Shown here one piece after another: positions 62,527 through 64,000 of a stretch of DNA of 64,000 nucleotides. Origin of the DNA: Planctomycetota bacterium (GTDB taxonomy: Bacteria; Planctomycetota; UBA1135; GCA-002686595); contig DUBE01000053.1 in assembly GCA_012960475.1 (NCBI GenBank), positions 1,454 to 65,453 of the forward strand, in the 5' to 3' direction. The translations under genes and the position numbers were made by a program. Within the stretch, counting starts at the first letter, position 1, and every line of letters begins with the position of its first letter. A model generated the notes under the pieces. It searched no databases. It was given only the letters and a program-made list of their open reading frames with translations, and was not told where the DNA came from.

Positions 62527-64000
62527 TTGAGCGACAAGACACGCATTCACGAACTCGCAAAGTCCTACGGCATGCCCGGAAAGGACTTGGCAAACAAACT
62601 GCGCGAGAATGGCTTCGTCCAAGCCAGGTCGCACATGTCTGCCCTCGATTCGATCGAGCTGCTGCAAGCCAGGGGTCTGCTGGCCGCCATTGGCATCACT
62701 GAGATCCAGACAGACGCGGCGCCGGTCAGGGCAAAGGTCGCGGAAAGTGCCACGCCCCTGCTCAGGCGCAAGAAGAAGAAGACCCGCCCTGAGGCCCCCG
62801 CGGGCGAAGCCTTCAACGCACCCCCTCCTGTGCCAGAAGTGCAGACTGCCCCGGAGCCAACTCAAGCAGAGGGAACCACCAGCCCAGCCCCGGAATCCGA
62901 GACGGAGGTCAGCACACCCCCTGAGCCCGAAGCAAGACCTGAGGAACCTGCGCCCGAGCAGGAACTGAAGCCCGCACCCGAAGGTCCGGCAGCAAAATCG
63001 ACGACTGCGCCCTCCGATACTGGATCAGCCGATGATTCTCAACAAGTAACCGCACCTACAAGCGAAGCGGTCGCAGCGGCTGCGCGGCCCCGACCCCGAG
63101 GCAAGATCGTCGGTCGCATCGACCCATCCATCCTGGCAGCCCAAGCACAGCCCCAGCGCAAGCGCGAGGGCCGCCGCCTGGCCAATCAGGATGATGCCAC
63201 CCCTGACGTTCGCCCCACCTTTGGGCGCGGCAAGGGTAGCCCAGGCCAAACCACCGGTCCCCGAGGCGGCATGACCGCCACCCAATTGCGCGAGCGCGAA
63301 CAGGGCCGCTTCCTGCGTCGCAACCGCCAATCCGGTGTCCAAGGCCAGCGCCGCACGGGAGGCCGCGGACGCCCGGTTTTGGTGACCGAGTCCCCCTTGG
63401 CGGGCGAGAACATCACGATCGAAATGCCGATCACCATGAGCAAGTTGGCCGAGGCCCTCAAGCTCAAGGCTGCGGTGGTCCAAAAAATGGCCATGCAAAA
63501 GCAGTATGGCATGTTCACCCTGAACTCACCCATCGACGAGGACACGGCGGTCTTGCTGGCCACCGAGTACGAGGTGGAACTGGACGTGCGCCATGAGGTC
63601 TCAGCAGAGCAGTCACACCTGGAAGAGATCAAATCCAAGCGCTCCGAATTGGAAGAAGGGGACTTGGTCAACCGCGCCCCGACCCTGGCCTTCCTGGGTC
63701 ATGTGGACCACGGCAAGACCACCTTGGTGGACAAGATCCGTTCCACCAAGGTTGCCGACGGCGAAGCCGGAGGCATCACCCAGCACATCGGCGCCTATCA
63801 AGTCACCACTTCGAACAACCACTCCCTGACCATCGTCGACACCCCCGGTCACCAGGCCTTCAGCGCCATGCGCGCCCGCGGTGCCCAAGCTGTGGACATG
63901 GTGGTGCTGGTGGTTGCCGGTGATGATGGGGTTAAGCCCAGTACCGAAGAGGCCGTGGCCCACGCAAAGGCGGCGAACACGCCAATCATCGTGGCGGTCA
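62527..64000 (+). CDS. infB: Translation initiation factor IF-2, N-terminal part (runs off window)
   Basis: At least 491 residues, incomplete at the right edge. The first in-frame start is TTG 62527; what follows ([20 protein letters not shown]) matches the usual IF-2 N-terminal domain. A long disordered region rich in Pro, Glu and Ala comes next, then an Arg/Gly segment. The IF2-N domain is [20 protein letters not shown]. The GTPase domain opens with [16 protein letters not shown] (about residues 390-405), [12 protein letters not shown] and [14 protein letters not shown]; the remaining domains lie beyond the window. No strong Shine-Dalgarno precedes the TTG; the gene starts 46 bp after the nusA stop. 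Confidence 0.95.
   Translation, partial: MSDKTRIHELAKSYGMPGKDLANKLRENGFVQARSHMSALDSIELLQARGLLAAIGITEIQTDAAPVRAKVAESATPLLRRKKKKTRPEAPAGEAFNAPPPVPEVQTAPEPTQAEGTTSPAPESETEVSTPPEPEARPEEPAPEQELKPAPEGPAAKSTTAPSDTGSADDSQQVTAPTSEAVAAAARPRPRGKIVGRIDPSILAAQAQPQRKREGRRLANQDDATPDVRPTFGRGKGSPGQTTGPRGGMTATQLREREQGRFLRRNRQSGVQGQRRTGGRGRPVLVTESPLAGENITIEMPITMSKLAEALKLKAAVVQKMAMQKQYGMFTLNSPIDEDTAVLLATEYEVELDVRHEVSAEQSHLEEIKSKRSELEEGDLVNRAPTLAFLGHVDHGKTTLVDKIRSTKVADGEAGGITQHIGAYQVTTSNNHSLTIVDTPGHQAFSAMRARGAQAVDMVVLVVAGDDGVKPSTEEAVAHAKAANTPIIVAV

Overview
The window looks like a chromosome segment from a Planctomycetota bacterium. This rests on gene content: a PSD-type cytochrome (DUF1587/1595/1592/1588/1585) next to a DUF1552 protein, a double DUF1080 protein, a MoxR-DUF58-BatA-DUF4175 operon with terpene-cyclase-like toroid proteins, giant secreted PQQ-type propellers, and NHL and choice-of-anchor-B proteins. 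Genes are closely packed. Neighbours very often share ATGA or TGATG stop/start overlaps, which points to translational coupling.

Layout. Bases 1-1685 hold a broken membrane-protein tail and a secreted DUF1080 protein. Bases 1782-8452 look like a genomic island in the initiator tRNA gene. A 46-bp direct repeat of the 3' half of tRNA-fMet (one mismatch) bounds about 6.6 kb of mostly CpG-rich DNA. This carries a PSD cytochrome, a DUF1552 protein, an SGNH-like protein, a truncated S41 peptidase and a DUF3817 protein. No recombinase is visible. Each tRNA 3' end, intact or broken, is attached to a long palindrome.

Bases 8513-17509 are a minus-strand operon for central biosynthesis: pssA, folK, panC, ispE, a DUF2520 oxidoreductase, an aroD-aroE fusion, aroK, and a large helical-repeat protein. 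Divergent from it are eno, an FtsB-like protein and a propeller protein (17649-21346). Bases 21530-39997 are a ten-gene plus-strand operon of MoxR ATPase, DUF58, two von Willebrand membrane proteins, a 1530-residue propeller, a toroid protein, a DUF4175 protein, a 965-residue coiled coil and two small proteins. I infer a membrane-spanning machine worked by a MoxR chaperone. A GNAT enzyme and a second toroid gene follow.

Bases 41840-49023 hold a coiled-coil protein of unknown function, divergent from an NHL propeller, a YtkA-like lipoprotein and a di-haem peroxidase, then a choice-of-anchor-B protein. Bases 49130-53105 are a minus-strand pilin-like trio. Bases 53234-57617 are a minus-strand operon for an RlmI-like methyltransferase, ThiS, ThiG, a CPBP protease, a gamma carbonic anhydrase and LarE. 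Bases 57692-61101 encode a secreted HEAT/TPR protein and a sigma-54 activator. Finally nusA, with an in-frame 36-bp minisatellite, and the start of infB run off the right edge.

Everything here was read by eye from sequence and translations. Family names rest on recognised motifs, not on database searches.
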